Source: DASZBX01 sp035943635 (lineage in GTDB: Bacteria; Actinomycetota; Actinomycetes; Streptomycetales; Catenulisporaceae). Taken from it: 64,000 nucleotides of DNA. The stretch spans positions 22,401 to 86,400 of the forward strand of contig DASZBX010000024.1 in assembly GCA_035943635.1 (NCBI GenBank), in the 5' to 3' direction. This document shows positions 1-8,744 of the stretch, piece by piece (position 1 is the first letter of the stretch; each line of letters begins with the position of its first letter). The translations under genes and the position numbers were made by a program. The notes below the pieces were generated by a model, which did not search any database, was not told the origin of the DNA, and was given only the letters and a program-made list of their open reading frames with translations.

Positions 1-579
1 GAGGGCATCCCGGTGCACGACTCGACCTGGTTCTGGGCCTACGCGCAGGGCAAGAGCACCCGGATCATCGGCCCGAACTGCCCCGGCCTGATCAGCCCCG
101 GGAAGTCCAACGCGGGCATCATCCCGGCCGACATCACCCAGGCCGGCAAGATCGGCCTGGTGTCCAAGTCCGGCACGCTGACCTACCAGATGATGTACGA
201 GCTGCGCGACCTGGGCTTCTCCTCGGCCATCGGCATCGGCGGGGACCCGGTCATCGGCACCACGCACATCGACGCGCTGCAGGCCTTCCAGGACGACCCG
301 GAGACCGCCGCGATCGTGATGATCGGCGAGATCGGCGGCGACGCCGAGGAGCGGGCCGCGGCGTACATCGCCGAGCACATCACCAAGCCGGTGGTCGGCT
401 ACGTGGCCGGCTTCACCGCCCCGGAGGGCAAGACCATGGGCCACGCCGGCGCCATCGTGTCCGGCTCCTCGGGCACCGCGCAGGCCAAGAAGGAGGCCCT
501 GGAGGCCGCCGGGGTCAAGGTCGGCAAGACGCCGTCCGAGACCGCCCGCCTGATGCGCGAGATCATCCTGGCCCTGTAG
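1..579 (+). CDS. sucD: Succinyl-CoA ligase alpha subunit, C-terminal part (5' end outside window)
   Basis: Succinyl-CoA synthetase alpha subunit of the TCA cycle, which interconverts succinyl-CoA and succinate with substrate-level phosphorylation. The frame is open from base 1 and reads EGIPVHDS..., so about 100 N-terminal residues of the usual ~290 lie upstream. The sequence NCPGLISPGKSNAGIIP and the phospho-histidine motif GHAGAIVSG (His near base 442) are diagnostic. sucC is expected just upstream, outside the window. A strong hairpin at 622-660 follows the stop. Confidence 0.96.
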   Translation, partial: EGIPVHDSTWFWAYAQGKSTRIIGPNCPGLISPGKSNAGIIPADITQAGKIGLVSKSGTLTYQMMYELRDLGFSSAIGIGGDPVIGTTHIDALQAFQDDPETAAIVMIGEIGGDAEERAAAYIAEHITKPVVGYVAGFTAPEGKTMGHAGAIVSGSSGTAQAKKEALEAAGVKVGKTPSETARLMREIILAL

Positions 580-621
580 GCCCCCGGCGGCCGGACCGGC
601 CGTTGACCCGCCTGAACCAAC

Positions 622-660
622 GGGCGCCTTGACTCCGACCTCTATGGAGTGAAGGCGCCC
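622..660 (+). terminator. Hairpin terminator after sucD
   Basis: Two 15-nt arms (622-636 and 646-660) pair with a single mismatch around a 9-nt loop. No U-tract follows, as is common in high-GC actinobacteria. It sits 43 nt after the sucD stop and before the DUF6350 gene. Confidence 0.75.
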
Positions 661-715
661 GTCGGCTTAGGCGTGGCACGCCGCGGGGGTGGCCGGGCCC
701 GGCGAGCATGGGGCC

Positions 716-3226
716 ATGGCAGAGCAAGGTGATCCCCGGCTGGACGCGCCGACCGCCCCGGAGGCCCTGCGGGCGGCGGCCGACGCGGTCCGCCGCCAGG
801 TCGCCGAGCACCTTCCGGACGTGGCCCTCGGACTGGTCGCGGCGGTGTGCGTCGCCGCGGTCGGCTGGCTGTGCGCGGTCGCGATCACCGTGGCGGTCTG
901 GATGCCCACGGCCCCGGCCGACGGCACCGTCGCCACGCCTCTGCACGTCGGCAGCCAGCTGTGGCTGGCCGCGCACCACGTCCTGCTGCGTACTCCGGAC
1001 GGGCTGTTCGGGCTCACGCCGCTGGGCTTCACGCTGCTGCCCGCGACCGCGCTGATCCTGGCCGGCCGGTACATCGGGCACCGGCTGGCCGCCCGGCCCG
1101 CGCGCCCGGCCGCGGGCTCGCCCGCCGGAACCGGCCCGGACCCGTCCGAGGACTTCGACGCGGACGGATTCACCCGATTCGACTACGCCGGCGAGGACTC
1201 GCAGGGCGATGTCGACACCTACTTCGACGAGAGCTGGGGCCGAGGCCCCGGCGCCGAGCCCGAGACCGGCCCGGACGCCGCCTTCAGCCGCAGCCCGTAC
1301 GACGTGACGGTCCGCACCGGCCGCCTCTCCGGCCCGGCCGGCCCGGCCCGGTTCGGCCGCGGCGCCGGGACCTTCGACCCGAGCGTGCTGTGGCTGCTGG
1401 GCGCGGCGGTGCTCGGCTACGAACTGTGCGCCGAGCTGATCGCCTGGAGCGCGGCCGCCGGAACCCTGCGCGCGGACCTCGGCGGCTGCGTCAGCTACCC
1501 GCCGCTGCTGGCCGCGGCCGGGTTCGGCGCCGGGTTCCTGAGCGTGCGCCCGCCCCGGCTCGGCCGCCGGGCCGCCGCCGCGGTGCGCGCCGCCACCGCC
1601 GCCACGGCCGTGCTGGTCTGCGGCGGGGCCGCCCTGGCGGTGCTGGCCCTGGCCCTGCGGTTCGGCCAGGTCGGCGCGACCGGGCACAGCCTGGGCGGCG
1701 GCACGGCCGCGGACGTCGGCCTGTTCCTGATCGACCTGGCCCTGCTGCCCAACCTGATCGGCTGGGCGGTGAGCTTCCTGGTCGGCCCGGGCTTCGCGGT
1801 CGGCGCCGGGTCCCGGGTGTGGATGTTCGGGTCGGCGCACGGGCCGCTGCCCTCGCTGCCGGTGCTCGGCGCGATCCCGGTGCCCGGGCCGCTCTCCGCC
1901 TGGCTGCTGGCCGCCGGGCTGGTCCCGGTGCTGGCCGGCGCGGGCGCGACGGTGCTGGTGGTCCGGCTGGTGCGCTCGTGGCCGGACCGGCTGGCCGCCC
2001 TGGCCGCCGCCGCCGCGGCCACCGGCCTGGGCTGCGGGCTGTTCTCCGCGCTGTCCGGCGGCCCGGTCGCGGACGGGGCGATGGCGGTGACCGGCCCGGC
2101 CGGCTGGCAGGTCGGCCTGGCCGCGGGCGGCCTGATCGGCGCGGTCGGTCTGGCCGGGCTCGGCCTGGTCGCCCTGGCGGCGGCCGCCGGGACCAAGCCG
2201 GTCGGCGAGGTCGCCGACGAGGTGGACGCCGGAGCGCTCGGCGCCGACCCCCAGACCGCGGGCGAACGCGAATCCGCCGGTGAAGACGCAGGCGGGACGA
2301 GCGAAGACGGCCGCGAACCCGGGGTGGGAGCGGGGACCCCCCGCCGCGGGAGCCGGCTGGCTGCCGGATTCCGGCTGTCCGGCCGCCGGGGCGCTCGGCC
2401 CGGCCGGACCGCCGACGAGCCGCAGCCCGAGGCCGCCGACGCGGGTGAGGCGTGCGTGAGTGAGTCCGGTGACGCTGAATTCCGCTTCCCCGCGGTGCCG
2501 CTGCCCGTCTTCCCGTTGAGCCCCGATCCCGTGGACCTGGGCCTGGCCCGTCCGGAGCCCGGCTCCGATCCTGGTCCCGATTCGGCTGCTCCCGCCGCCC
2601 CTGCTACTCCCGCTCATCCCGGTGCGGCCGATGCCGCCGACCTGCCCGAACACCCCGCTCCTGCTGAAGACCCCGATCTGCCCGGTCCCGCCCCCGCTGC
2701 CCCCGCGGCGTCGACGGCGGTCCCGGAGCCCGGCGAACCTGCGCCGCACGCGCCGGCCCGTACCGGGTCAGTTCCGGATGACCAGGGTGCCGCAGAGCCG
2801 GTCGGCGAAGGTCTTGTTGTGCCCGTCCCAGAGCGGGGCGAAGAACCCGGCCGCGAGCGGCAGGCCGTCGACCAGGTGGGCCAGCGCCCGGACGAAGGCC
2901 GCGCCGAAACCGGTGGGCTGCAGGCTGCCCTGCCGGATCACCAGGATCCCGGCGGCCTTCTTGCCCAGGGTCTGCCCGGTGGTGCCCTGCCGGTAGAGCT
3001 GCCACAGGCTGGCCGCGAAGACCCCGGCGAAGCACAGCAGCATGATGAAGATCCCGGTGCCGGTCGGCCCGCCCAGGGTGACCACGTTCCCGGCCGCGTC
3101 GTAGGTGGCCGGCTTGACGCTCTGGAACAGGGCGGTCATCCCGCCGATGAGCAGGGGGCTGACGATCAGGAAGTCGAGCAGGGTGGCCCCGACCCGCAGG
3201 CCCCAGGAGGCCAGGTCGACGTTTAG
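716..3226 (+). CDS. DUF6350 polytopic membrane protein with long low-complexity tail
   Basis: Integral membrane protein of the DUF6350 family, which in actinomycetes usually lies between sucD and purN; function unknown. I chose ATG 716 (MAEQGDPRL); an in-frame GTG at 689 is possible. Many hydrophobic segments fill residues ~30-500. The remainder is Pro/Ala/Gly/Glu-rich without predicted structure. The frame has no stop until TAG 3224-3226, so the last ~150 residues are read antisense to the RDD gene (2768-3517). That part has the composition of a shadow frame, so the native stop may have been lost. The membrane part is secure; the C-terminal end is uncertain. Confidence 0.75.
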   Translation: MAEQGDPRLDAPTAPEALRAAADAVRRQVAEHLPDVALGLVAAVCVAAVGWLCAVAITVAVWMPTAPADGTVATPLHVGSQLWLAAHHVLLRTPDGLFGLTPLGFTLLPATALILAGRYIGHRLAARPARPAAGSPAGTGPDPSEDFDADGFTRFDYAGEDSQGDVDTYFDESWGRGPGAEPETGPDAAFSRSPYDVTVRTGRLSGPAGPARFGRGAGTFDPSVLWLLGAAVLGYELCAELIAWSAAAGTLRADLGGCVSYPPLLAAAGFGAGFLSVRPPRLGRRAAAAVRAATAATAVLVCGGAALAVLALALRFGQVGATGHSLGGGTAADVGLFLIDLALLPNLIGWAVSFLVGPGFAVGAGSRVWMFGSAHGPLPSLPVLGAIPVPGPLSAWLLAAGLVPVLAGAGATVLVVRLVRSWPDRLAALAAAAAATGLGCGLFSALSGGPVADGAMAVTGPAGWQVGLAAGGLIGAVGLAGLGLVALAAAAGTKPVGEVADEVDAGALGADPQTAGERESAGEDAGGTSEDGREPGVGAGTPRRGSRLAAGFRLSGRRGARPGRTADEPQPEAADAGEACVSESGDAEFRFPAVPLPVFPLSPDPVDLGLARPEPGSDPGPDSAAPAAPATPAHPGAADAADLPEHPAPAEDPDLPGPAPAAPAASTAVPEPGEPAPHAPARTGSVPDDQGAAEPVGEGLVVPVPERGEEPGRERQAVDQVGQRPDEGRAETGGLQAALPDHQDPGGLLAQGLPGGALPVELPQAGREDPGEAQQHDEDPGAGRPAQGDHVPGRVVGGRLDALEQGGHPADEQGADDQEVEQGGPDPQAPGGQVDV

Positions 3227-3517
3227 CGGCCGCGGTGTGCGGGGGCCCGGGGTCAGGCCGTGCGGGGACAACCCGTCACCGCCGGCGGGCGCGGGGGCCG
3301 GGGCGGGCGGCGCGGCCGGCCGCGGCTGCCCGGGCCGGGGGAAACCGGACTGGTCGTCTTGATCCCTCGGGTATCTGCTCTGGTGCGGGATGGGCTGCTG
3401 GTGCGGGTAAGTCTGCTGCTGAACCTGCTGATAGCCCGAAGGAGGGGTGTCGTACGCGGGCGTGGCCCGCGGACTGACACCCTCGCCCGGATTCGGGTCA
3501 TACGGCGGATTAGTCAT
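2768..3517 (-). CDS. RDD family membrane protein
   Basis: 249-aa RDD-domain membrane protein. The N-terminal ~110 residues are a disordered P/Q-rich cytoplasmic segment (MTNPPYDPNPGEG...). The RDD domain follows, starting WGLRVGATLLDFLI with the Arg and Asp that name the family, and has about three hydrophobic helices. The family is loosely linked to transport or membrane organisation. The start is the ATG at 3517, where the disordered Pro-rich N-terminus typical of the family begins. It lies 76 nt downstream of a second RDD gene on the same strand, so the pair is probably co-transcribed. Its 3' end overlaps the DUF6350 reading frame by ~460 bp on the other strand. Confidence 0.88.
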   Translation of the reverse strand: MTNPPYDPNPGEGVSPRATPAYDTPPSGYQQVQQQTYPHQQPIPHQSRYPRDQDDQSGFPRPGQPRPAAPPAPAPAPAGGDGLSPHGLTPGPRTPRPLNVDLASWGLRVGATLLDFLIVSPLLIGGMTALFQSVKPATYDAAGNVVTLGGPTGTGIFIMLLCFAGVFAASLWQLYRQGTTGQTLGKKAAGILVIRQGSLQPTGFGAAFVRALAHLVDGLPLAAGFFAPLWDGHNKTFADRLCGTLVIRN

Positions 3518-3593
3518 GAGCAGGAATAATACCGAGCCGCCGCAGCCGATCGTAAGGTGATTAACCGTACTGCAATCCTGCGGGGCGAGCTTG

Positions 3594-4442
3594 TCAGGCC
3601 TGGACGACCACCGACCCGGCGATCTTGTCACTCCAGGTCTGGTGATTGGCGTCCCACAGCGGCCAGAGGTAGTTGAGCACTCCGGGAACGAAGCACAACA
3701 GGGTGAAGACGCCGTTCATCAGCCAGCGCAGCAGGCCGTAGCCGCCGCCGACCGGCGTGCCGTCCTGCATCCGGGCCAGCCTGATCCCGACCGCGCGCTT
3801 GCCGTAGGACTGGCCGCGGCTGCCGGCCAGGAACGCGTTGTAGAGAGACCAGATCACGGCGATCGCCGAGGTCAGCCCCTCCAGGGCCGAGTTGTGCGTC
3901 GGCTCGGTGATCAGCCCGAGGGCCACGCCGACCAGGACGTTGTCCAGCAGGTACGCCCCCACGCGCTTCCACCAGCCCGCGTAGGGCGGCATCGCGGCCG
4001 GGCCTGCGATCTGGCCGTAGCCGTACCCGGCCTGCTGCGCGCCGGACAGCGGCGGGACGGGCGGGGACTGCCCGTAGGAGTATCCGGCCGCGGCGTTCGG
4101 GTCGCCGAACTGCTGCCGGCCGGGCGGCTGGGTGAAGTGCTGCGCGCCGGCCTGGCCGTACTGCAGGGTGAACGGCTGCTCGCCCGGCTGGCTGCCGTAC
4201 TGCCCGACCTGCTGCTCGCCGGACTGCCCGAAGCTCTCGGCCGGCCGGCTGAACGACTGCCAGTCGGCGGGCCCGCTCATCGACCCGCCCGCCTGCTCCG
4301 GCTCCTGGCCGGGCGCCGGCTGCTGCGGCTGGGACGGCGGCCGGTACTGCCAGCCGGTCTCGGCGCGGCGGCGGTCGGAAGCCTGCTGGGCCTCGTCCCG
4401 CGGGTCTTCGGGCTCGTCGGGGTAGGGCGGCGTCGTGGTCAC
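3594..4442 (-). CDS. RDD family membrane protein (upstream paralogue)
   Basis: 282-aa RDD protein. A long Gln/Pro/Gly/Tyr-rich N-terminal region (~160 residues) precedes the RDD domain (WWKRVGAYLLDNVLVG), with a GQSYGKRAVGI motif near the end. The GTG at 4442 was chosen because AGGAGG lies seven bases upstream (minus strand); the open frame extends further but without a better site. It is the tandem partner of the RDD gene at 2768-3517 and precedes it in the same probable transcript. Function beyond membrane location cannot be assigned. Confidence 0.88.
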   Translation of the reverse strand: MTTTPPYPDEPEDPRDEAQQASDRRRAETGWQYRPPSQPQQPAPGQEPEQAGGSMSGPADWQSFSRPAESFGQSGEQQVGQYGSQPGEQPFTLQYGQAGAQHFTQPPGRQQFGDPNAAAGYSYGQSPPVPPLSGAQQAGYGYGQIAGPAAMPPYAGWWKRVGAYLLDNVLVGVALGLITEPTHNSALEGLTSAIAVIWSLYNAFLAGSRGQSYGKRAVGIRLARMQDGTPVGGGYGLLRWLMNGVFTLLCFVPGVLNYLWPLWDANHQTWSDKIAGSVVVQA

Positions 4443-4581
4443 CGGTGGCCTCCTGTTGGATTCGGACGTTACCGTACAAATCTTCACAGCTGGTGGTAAG
4501 GGCCGCGCCTCTTACTGTGCTGAACGGGTGTCAGAATGCGGCAATCGGGCTGTTCCGCGTGGACAGCGGCCCGGACGGCCG

Positions 4582-5019
4582 CTACAGCAGGCTGAACCGG
4601 TGCAGCTGCCAGAGCCAGGAGGCGCAGAACGCGGCGGCGCCGAGCGTCCACCGCGCCCACCCCGGCAGACCGGCCCAGCGCCCGGGCAGGCCGGCGCCGA
4701 GCACCGGGTAGAGCAGCAGCCCGACCACGGCCACCAGCATGAACGGGTTCGCCGTGACCGCCGCACCCCAGTGGCCCGCCCCGGCCTGCATGAACATCGT
4801 GGTCGACCCGCAGAACGGACACGGGACCCCGGTGAACCGGCGCAACGGGCACAGCACGCCGGGATCGTCGCGTTCGTGCACCCGGGCGGCGACCAGCGCG
4901 GCCACGCCCGCGACGCCGAACCGCAGCGCCGCCCCGCGCACGCCCCGGCCGCCCCACGGCCACCGGGCCGCGCCGAGCCCCGGGGCGCGCACGCCGGCCT
5001 GGCCGGACGCCCGGCTCAC
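4582..5019 (-). CDS. DUF2752 membrane protein
   Basis: 145-aa membrane protein with the DUF2752 signature: CPLRRFTGVPCPFCGSTTMF, i.e. two Cys-Pro pairs and a CxxC-like centre, followed by two hydrophobic helices. Function of the family is unknown; the conserved cysteines suggest metal or redox binding. The GTG start at 5019 overlaps the TGA of the upstream gene (GTGA), indicating translational coupling with the proline-rich membrane protein at 5016-6197. Such pairing of DUF2752 with a proline-rich DUF4190-like protein is common in actinomycetes. Confidence 0.85.
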   Translation of the reverse strand: MSRASGQAGVRAPGLGAARWPWGGRGVRGAALRFGVAGVAALVAARVHERDDPGVLCPLRRFTGVPCPFCGSTTMFMQAGAGHWGAAVTANPFMLVAVVGLLLYPVLGAGLPGRWAGLPGWARWTLGAAAFCASWLWQLHRFSLL

Positions 5020-6197
5020 AGCCCGGCCGGCTTGCCCGCCCTGTTGCCGAACGGCCAGTTGTCCTGCAACTGCTGCAGGCACGCGTTCTGCTCGGAAACG
5101 GTGTTCGAACTCTGCATACACCGCGAATACTGCTGGAGCTGCGGGTACAGCGCCACGGAATAGGCGAGGATGCCGAGCGAGATCACCGCGGAGATCACAC
5201 ACCACACGATCGACGCGATCGCGTCCGGAGCCCGGCGGCCCTGCCGCGACGCATCGCGCTGGGCGAACGCACCTACCCACAGGCCCGCCACGGCCAGACA
5301 CAGGCCCGCCCCGGCGCCGATCATCCAGGTCGGGAAGGACTCGTACCCGTACAGCACCGCGAGCAGCGTGCAGATCGCGCCGCCCATGGCCAGGCCGCGG
5401 GCCCACCGGGATTTCAGGCTCAGCGGCGGCCGCTTGGGCTGCTCGCCCGGCCGGACCGGTTCGCGCGGCGGCCGGGGGTCGGGCCGGCGGCCCGGGGGCA
5501 GGTCCGGCGGGCGGTTGGGCTGCTGCCGGGACGGGTCGCCGGACTGCGGTCCGGGCTGCTGGCCGGGCCACGGACCGGGCCGGCCGTTCGGCGGGGGACC
5601 GGGCTGAGCGCCGGGCTGCTGGTAGGGCGGGCGGGCGGAACCGTTCGGGGGCAGGTTCTGCGGCGGCGGCCCGGCCGACCAGCCGGGCGGCGGGACCTGG
5701 CCCGGGCGGCCGAGGAACCAGGGGGCCGGGGCGGGCTGGTTCGCCGACCAGGTGACCGCGGGCTTGGCCGCGGGGTCGGCTGGTCGGTCCGAAGGAGCAT
5801 CGTTTGCAGGGGTCTGATCCGTCGGGGCCTGGTCCGCCGGAACCGGGGGAGCGTCCTGGGAGCCGGCCTGCGGGGACTGCGCCTCCTGGGACAGCGTGCC
5901 ATGCACCTCTTGGGCCGACTGACCGGTCCGCTGCTCGGACTGGGCCAGCACCGCGGCGGCCAGGGCGGACACGGACGCCGCCGAGGGCTCGGGAACGGCC
6001 TCGGGGACGACGGGCACAGGTGCCGCGGGCAGCACGGGCGGCGCAGGCGTGGACGGCTCGGCCGAGGGCGCCGTTGCCGCGGCGGACCGCGGCGTTTCCG
6101 ACGGATCGTCGGCCGGTGCGTCGCCGCCCCCGGCCTCGGGGGCGTCCGGCACATCCTTGCGTGGTGCGGCATCGGTCACTGTCGTCGGCTCCGTCAT
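5016..6197 (-). CDS. Proline-rich membrane protein (DUF4190-like)
   Basis: 393-aa protein. Residues ~1-260 are Pro/Ala/Gln/Gly-rich and presumably disordered. They are followed by three hydrophobic segments (ending GAICTLLAVLYGYE, AGLCLAVAGLWVGAF and VWCVISAVISLGILAYS) and a short tail with two cysteines (SRCMQSS, NACLQQL). The ATG at 6197 (MTEPTTVTD) was chosen; an upstream in-frame GTG is possible. It is coupled by a GTGA overlap to the DUF2752 gene. The arrangement resembles DUF4190-type small membrane proteins; no enzymatic motif is visible. Confidence 0.8.
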   Translation of the reverse strand: MTEPTTVTDAAPRKDVPDAPEAGGGDAPADDPSETPRSAAATAPSAEPSTPAPPVLPAAPVPVVPEAVPEPSAASVSALAAAVLAQSEQRTGQSAQEVHGTLSQEAQSPQAGSQDAPPVPADQAPTDQTPANDAPSDRPADPAAKPAVTWSANQPAPAPWFLGRPGQVPPPGWSAGPPPQNLPPNGSARPPYQQPGAQPGPPPNGRPGPWPGQQPGPQSGDPSRQQPNRPPDLPPGRRPDPRPPREPVRPGEQPKRPPLSLKSRWARGLAMGGAICTLLAVLYGYESFPTWMIGAGAGLCLAVAGLWVGAFAQRDASRQGRRAPDAIASIVWCVISAVISLGILAYSVALYPQLQQYSRCMQSSNTVSEQNACLQQLQDNWPFGNRAGKPAGL

Positions 6198-6444
6198 AGG
6201 CGAGGTCACGTGTGTGCTCCGGCACCGTGGCGCCACACCAGCGGATCCGTCCGTGGTGGTTCGCTGCGCCCGGTACCGCGAGTTGGCCCTCTAACGGTAC
6301 CGCTCGGTAAGGTTGCAGACATCCCGGCCTGCGCGTGCGCCCCTCGGCGCCCCGGACCGCCCCGGCCGCGGCCGCCCCCGCGCGGCGGCCGGAGCTGTGC
6401 GCGCCGGCCGATTCGACGCAACCACAAGGAAGGAAGCCGCGGTC

Positions 6445-7107
6445 GTGGCCTCTGCCCCCTATCAGCCCGGTGAGCTGTTCTCGCACAGCCCCACAAGCCC
6501 GCCCGGACGCCTCGTCGTCCTGGTCTCCGGCACCGGTACCAACCTCCAAGCCCTGCTCGACGCCGCCGCCGACCCCGGATACGGGGCCGAAGTGGTCGCG
6601 GTCGGCGCCGACCGGCCCGGCATTCCCGCCCTCGACCGGGCCGAGCAGGCGGACGTGCCCACCTTCGTCCACCGCGTCCCGGACCACCCGGACCGCGCCG
6701 ACTGGGACCGCGCCCTGCGCGACACCGTCGCCTCGCACAAGCCCGACCTGGTCGTCCTGGCCGGGTTCATGAAGCTGGTCGGCGCCGACTTCCTGGCCGA
6801 GTTCGGCGGCCGGGTGATCAACACCCACCCGGCATTGCTGCCCTCGTTCCCCGGGATGCACGGAGTGCGCGACGCCCTCGCGTACGGCGTGAAGGTCACC
6901 GGCTGCACCCTGTTCGCGGTGACCGCCGGGATCGACGACGGCCCGATCATCGGGCAGAGCGCGGTCGAGGTGGAACCCGGCGACGACGAGGCGAGCCTGC
7001 ACGAGCGGATCAAGGCCGCCGAGCGCAGGCTTCTGGTGGAGTACACGGGCCGGATGGCCCGCAACGGCTGGACTATCGGCACCGATCGTAAGGTGAGCGT
7101 TTCATGA
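6445..7107 (+). CDS. purN: Phosphoribosylglycinamide formyltransferase
   Basis: Transfers a formyl group from 10-formyl-THF to GAR, the third step of de novo purine synthesis. 220 aa from GTG 6445, preceded by a purine-rich AAGGAAGGAAG site; the open frame begins earlier without a better start. Motifs: SGTGTNLQALL near the N-terminus, INTHPALLPSFPG with the catalytic Asn and His, and IDDGPII with the catalytic Asp. Its TGA overlaps the purH ATG (ATGA), so the two are translationally coupled. Confidence 0.96.
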   Translation: MASAPYQPGELFSHSPTSPPGRLVVLVSGTGTNLQALLDAAADPGYGAEVVAVGADRPGIPALDRAEQADVPTFVHRVPDHPDRADWDRALRDTVASHKPDLVVLAGFMKLVGADFLAEFGGRVINTHPALLPSFPGMHGVRDALAYGVKVTGCTLFAVTAGIDDGPIIGQSAVEVEPGDDEASLHERIKAAERRLLVEYTGRMARNGWTIGTDRKVSVS

Positions 7108-8711
7108 CTTCGACAAGCACCCCCGCCCCGCAGGCCGGCGACTCCCGCGTGCCGATCCGGCGCGCGTTGATCAGCGTCTACGACAAGACCGGACTGGAGG
7201 CGCTGGCGGCCGGGCTGCACGAGGCCGGCGTGGCCATGGTCTCCACCGGCAAGTCCGCCGCGCTGATCGCCGCGCTCGGCCTGCCGGTGACCGAGGTGGC
7301 CGAGCTGACCGGGTTCCCCGAGTGCCTGGACGGCCGGGTCAAGACCCTGCACCCCAAGGTGCACGCCGGCATCCTGGCCGACCGCCGGCTGGCCGACCAC
7401 GTCCGCCAGCTCGAGGAGCTCCAGATCGAGGCGTTCGACCTGGTGGTCTCCAACCTCTACCCGTTCACCAGCACGGTCGCCTCCGGCGCCGGGCCGGACG
7501 AGTGCGTCGAGCAGATCGACATCGGCGGCCCGTCGATGGTGCGCGCCGCGGCCAAGAACCACCCGTCGGTGGCCATCGTGGTCAACCCGGACCGGTACCC
7601 GGACGTGCTGGCCGCGCTCGGCGCCGACGGCTTCACCCTGGACCAGCGCCGCCGCCTGGCCGCCGAGGCCTTCGCGCACACCGCCGCCTACGACGCGGCC
7701 GTGGCCTCCTGGTTCGCCTCGTCCTACGCCCCGGCCGACGAGTCCCCGTTCCCCGACTTCCTGGCCAACGCCTGGACCCGCAAGTCCGTGCTGCGCTACG
7801 GCGAGAACCCGCACCAGCAGGCCGCCCTGTTCGTCCCGGCCGGCTCCCCGGCCCAGGACACCACCAGCCTGGCCGGCGCGCAGCAGCTGCACGGCAAGGA
7901 GATGTCCTTCAACAACTTCGTGGACACCGACTCCGCGGTCCGGGCCGCGTACGACTTCGACGAGGCGTGCGTGGCGATCATCAAGCACGCCAACCCGTGC
8001 GGCATCGCCGTGTCCGCGGCCGGGGACCTGGCCGAGGCGCACCGCAAGGCGCACGAGTGCGACCCGGTCTCCGCGTACGGCGGCGTGATCGCGGTCAACC
8101 GGCCGGTCACGGTCGCCATGGCCCGGCAGGTCGCGGACGTGTTCACCGAGGTCATCTGTGCGCCCGGGTACGAGGACGGGGCGTTCGAGATCCTGGCCGC
8201 GCGCAAGAACATCCGGGTGCTGACCACCTCGGCGGCCAACCGCCGGGCCACCGAGTACCGGCAGATCGACGGCGGCATGCTGGTGCAGACCGGCGACCGG
8301 TTCCAGGCCGCGGGCGACGACCCGTCCGCCTGGCGGCTGGCGGCCGGCCCGGCCGCGGACCCGGACGTCCTGGCCGACCTGGCCTTCGCCTGGCGCGCGG
8401 TGCGCTCGGTGAAGTCCAACGCGATCCTGCTCGCGGCCGACGGCGCGTCCGTGGGCGTGGGCATGGGCCAGGTCAACCGGGTCGACTCGGCCAAGCTGGC
8501 GGTGGCCCGGGCCGGGGAGCGGGCGGCCGGCTCGGTCGGCGCCTCGGACGCGTTCTTCCCGTTCGCCGACGGCCTGGACGTGCTGATCGCGGCGGGCGTG
8601 CGGGCCGTGGTCCAGCCCGGCGGCTCGGTCCGGGACGACCAGGTGATCGCGGCGGCCGAGGCGGCCGGGATCAGCATGTACCTCACCGGCGCCCGGCACT
8701 TCGCGCACTGA
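7104..8711 (+). CDS. purH: Bifunctional AICAR transformylase / IMP cyclohydrolase
   Basis: Catalyses the last two steps of IMP synthesis. 535 aa, normal family length. The N-terminal MGS-like cyclohydrolase domain (SVYDKTGLEALA, STGKSAAL, DGRVKTLHPK) spans ~1-140. The transformylase domain follows with RYGENPHQ and the catalytic KHANPCGIA, ending SMYLTGARHFAH. The ATG is inside the purN stop (ATGA). folD follows after 33 nt, making a purN-purH-folD group that joins formyl-THF supply with formyl-THF use. Confidence 0.97.
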   Translation: MTSTSTPAPQAGDSRVPIRRALISVYDKTGLEALAAGLHEAGVAMVSTGKSAALIAALGLPVTEVAELTGFPECLDGRVKTLHPKVHAGILADRRLADHVRQLEELQIEAFDLVVSNLYPFTSTVASGAGPDECVEQIDIGGPSMVRAAAKNHPSVAIVVNPDRYPDVLAALGADGFTLDQRRRLAAEAFAHTAAYDAAVASWFASSYAPADESPFPDFLANAWTRKSVLRYGENPHQQAALFVPAGSPAQDTTSLAGAQQLHGKEMSFNNFVDTDSAVRAAYDFDEACVAIIKHANPCGIAVSAAGDLAEAHRKAHECDPVSAYGGVIAVNRPVTVAMARQVADVFTEVICAPGYEDGAFEILAARKNIRVLTTSAANRRATEYRQIDGGMLVQTGDRFQAAGDDPSAWRLAAGPAADPDVLADLAFAWRAVRSVKSNAILLAADGASVGVGMGQVNRVDSAKLAVARAGERAAGSVGASDAFFPFADGLDVLIAAGVRAVVQPGGSVRDDQVIAAAEAAGISMYLTGARHFAH

Positions 8712-8744
8712 GACTGAAGTCCACACGATGACGGAGGACGACTG

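Noticed and set aside
563..2749. 728-codon minus-strand open frame opposite the DUF6350 gene
   Set aside because: Arg/Gly/Gln-rich antisense translation with no domain; the plus strand encodes recognisable membrane helices.
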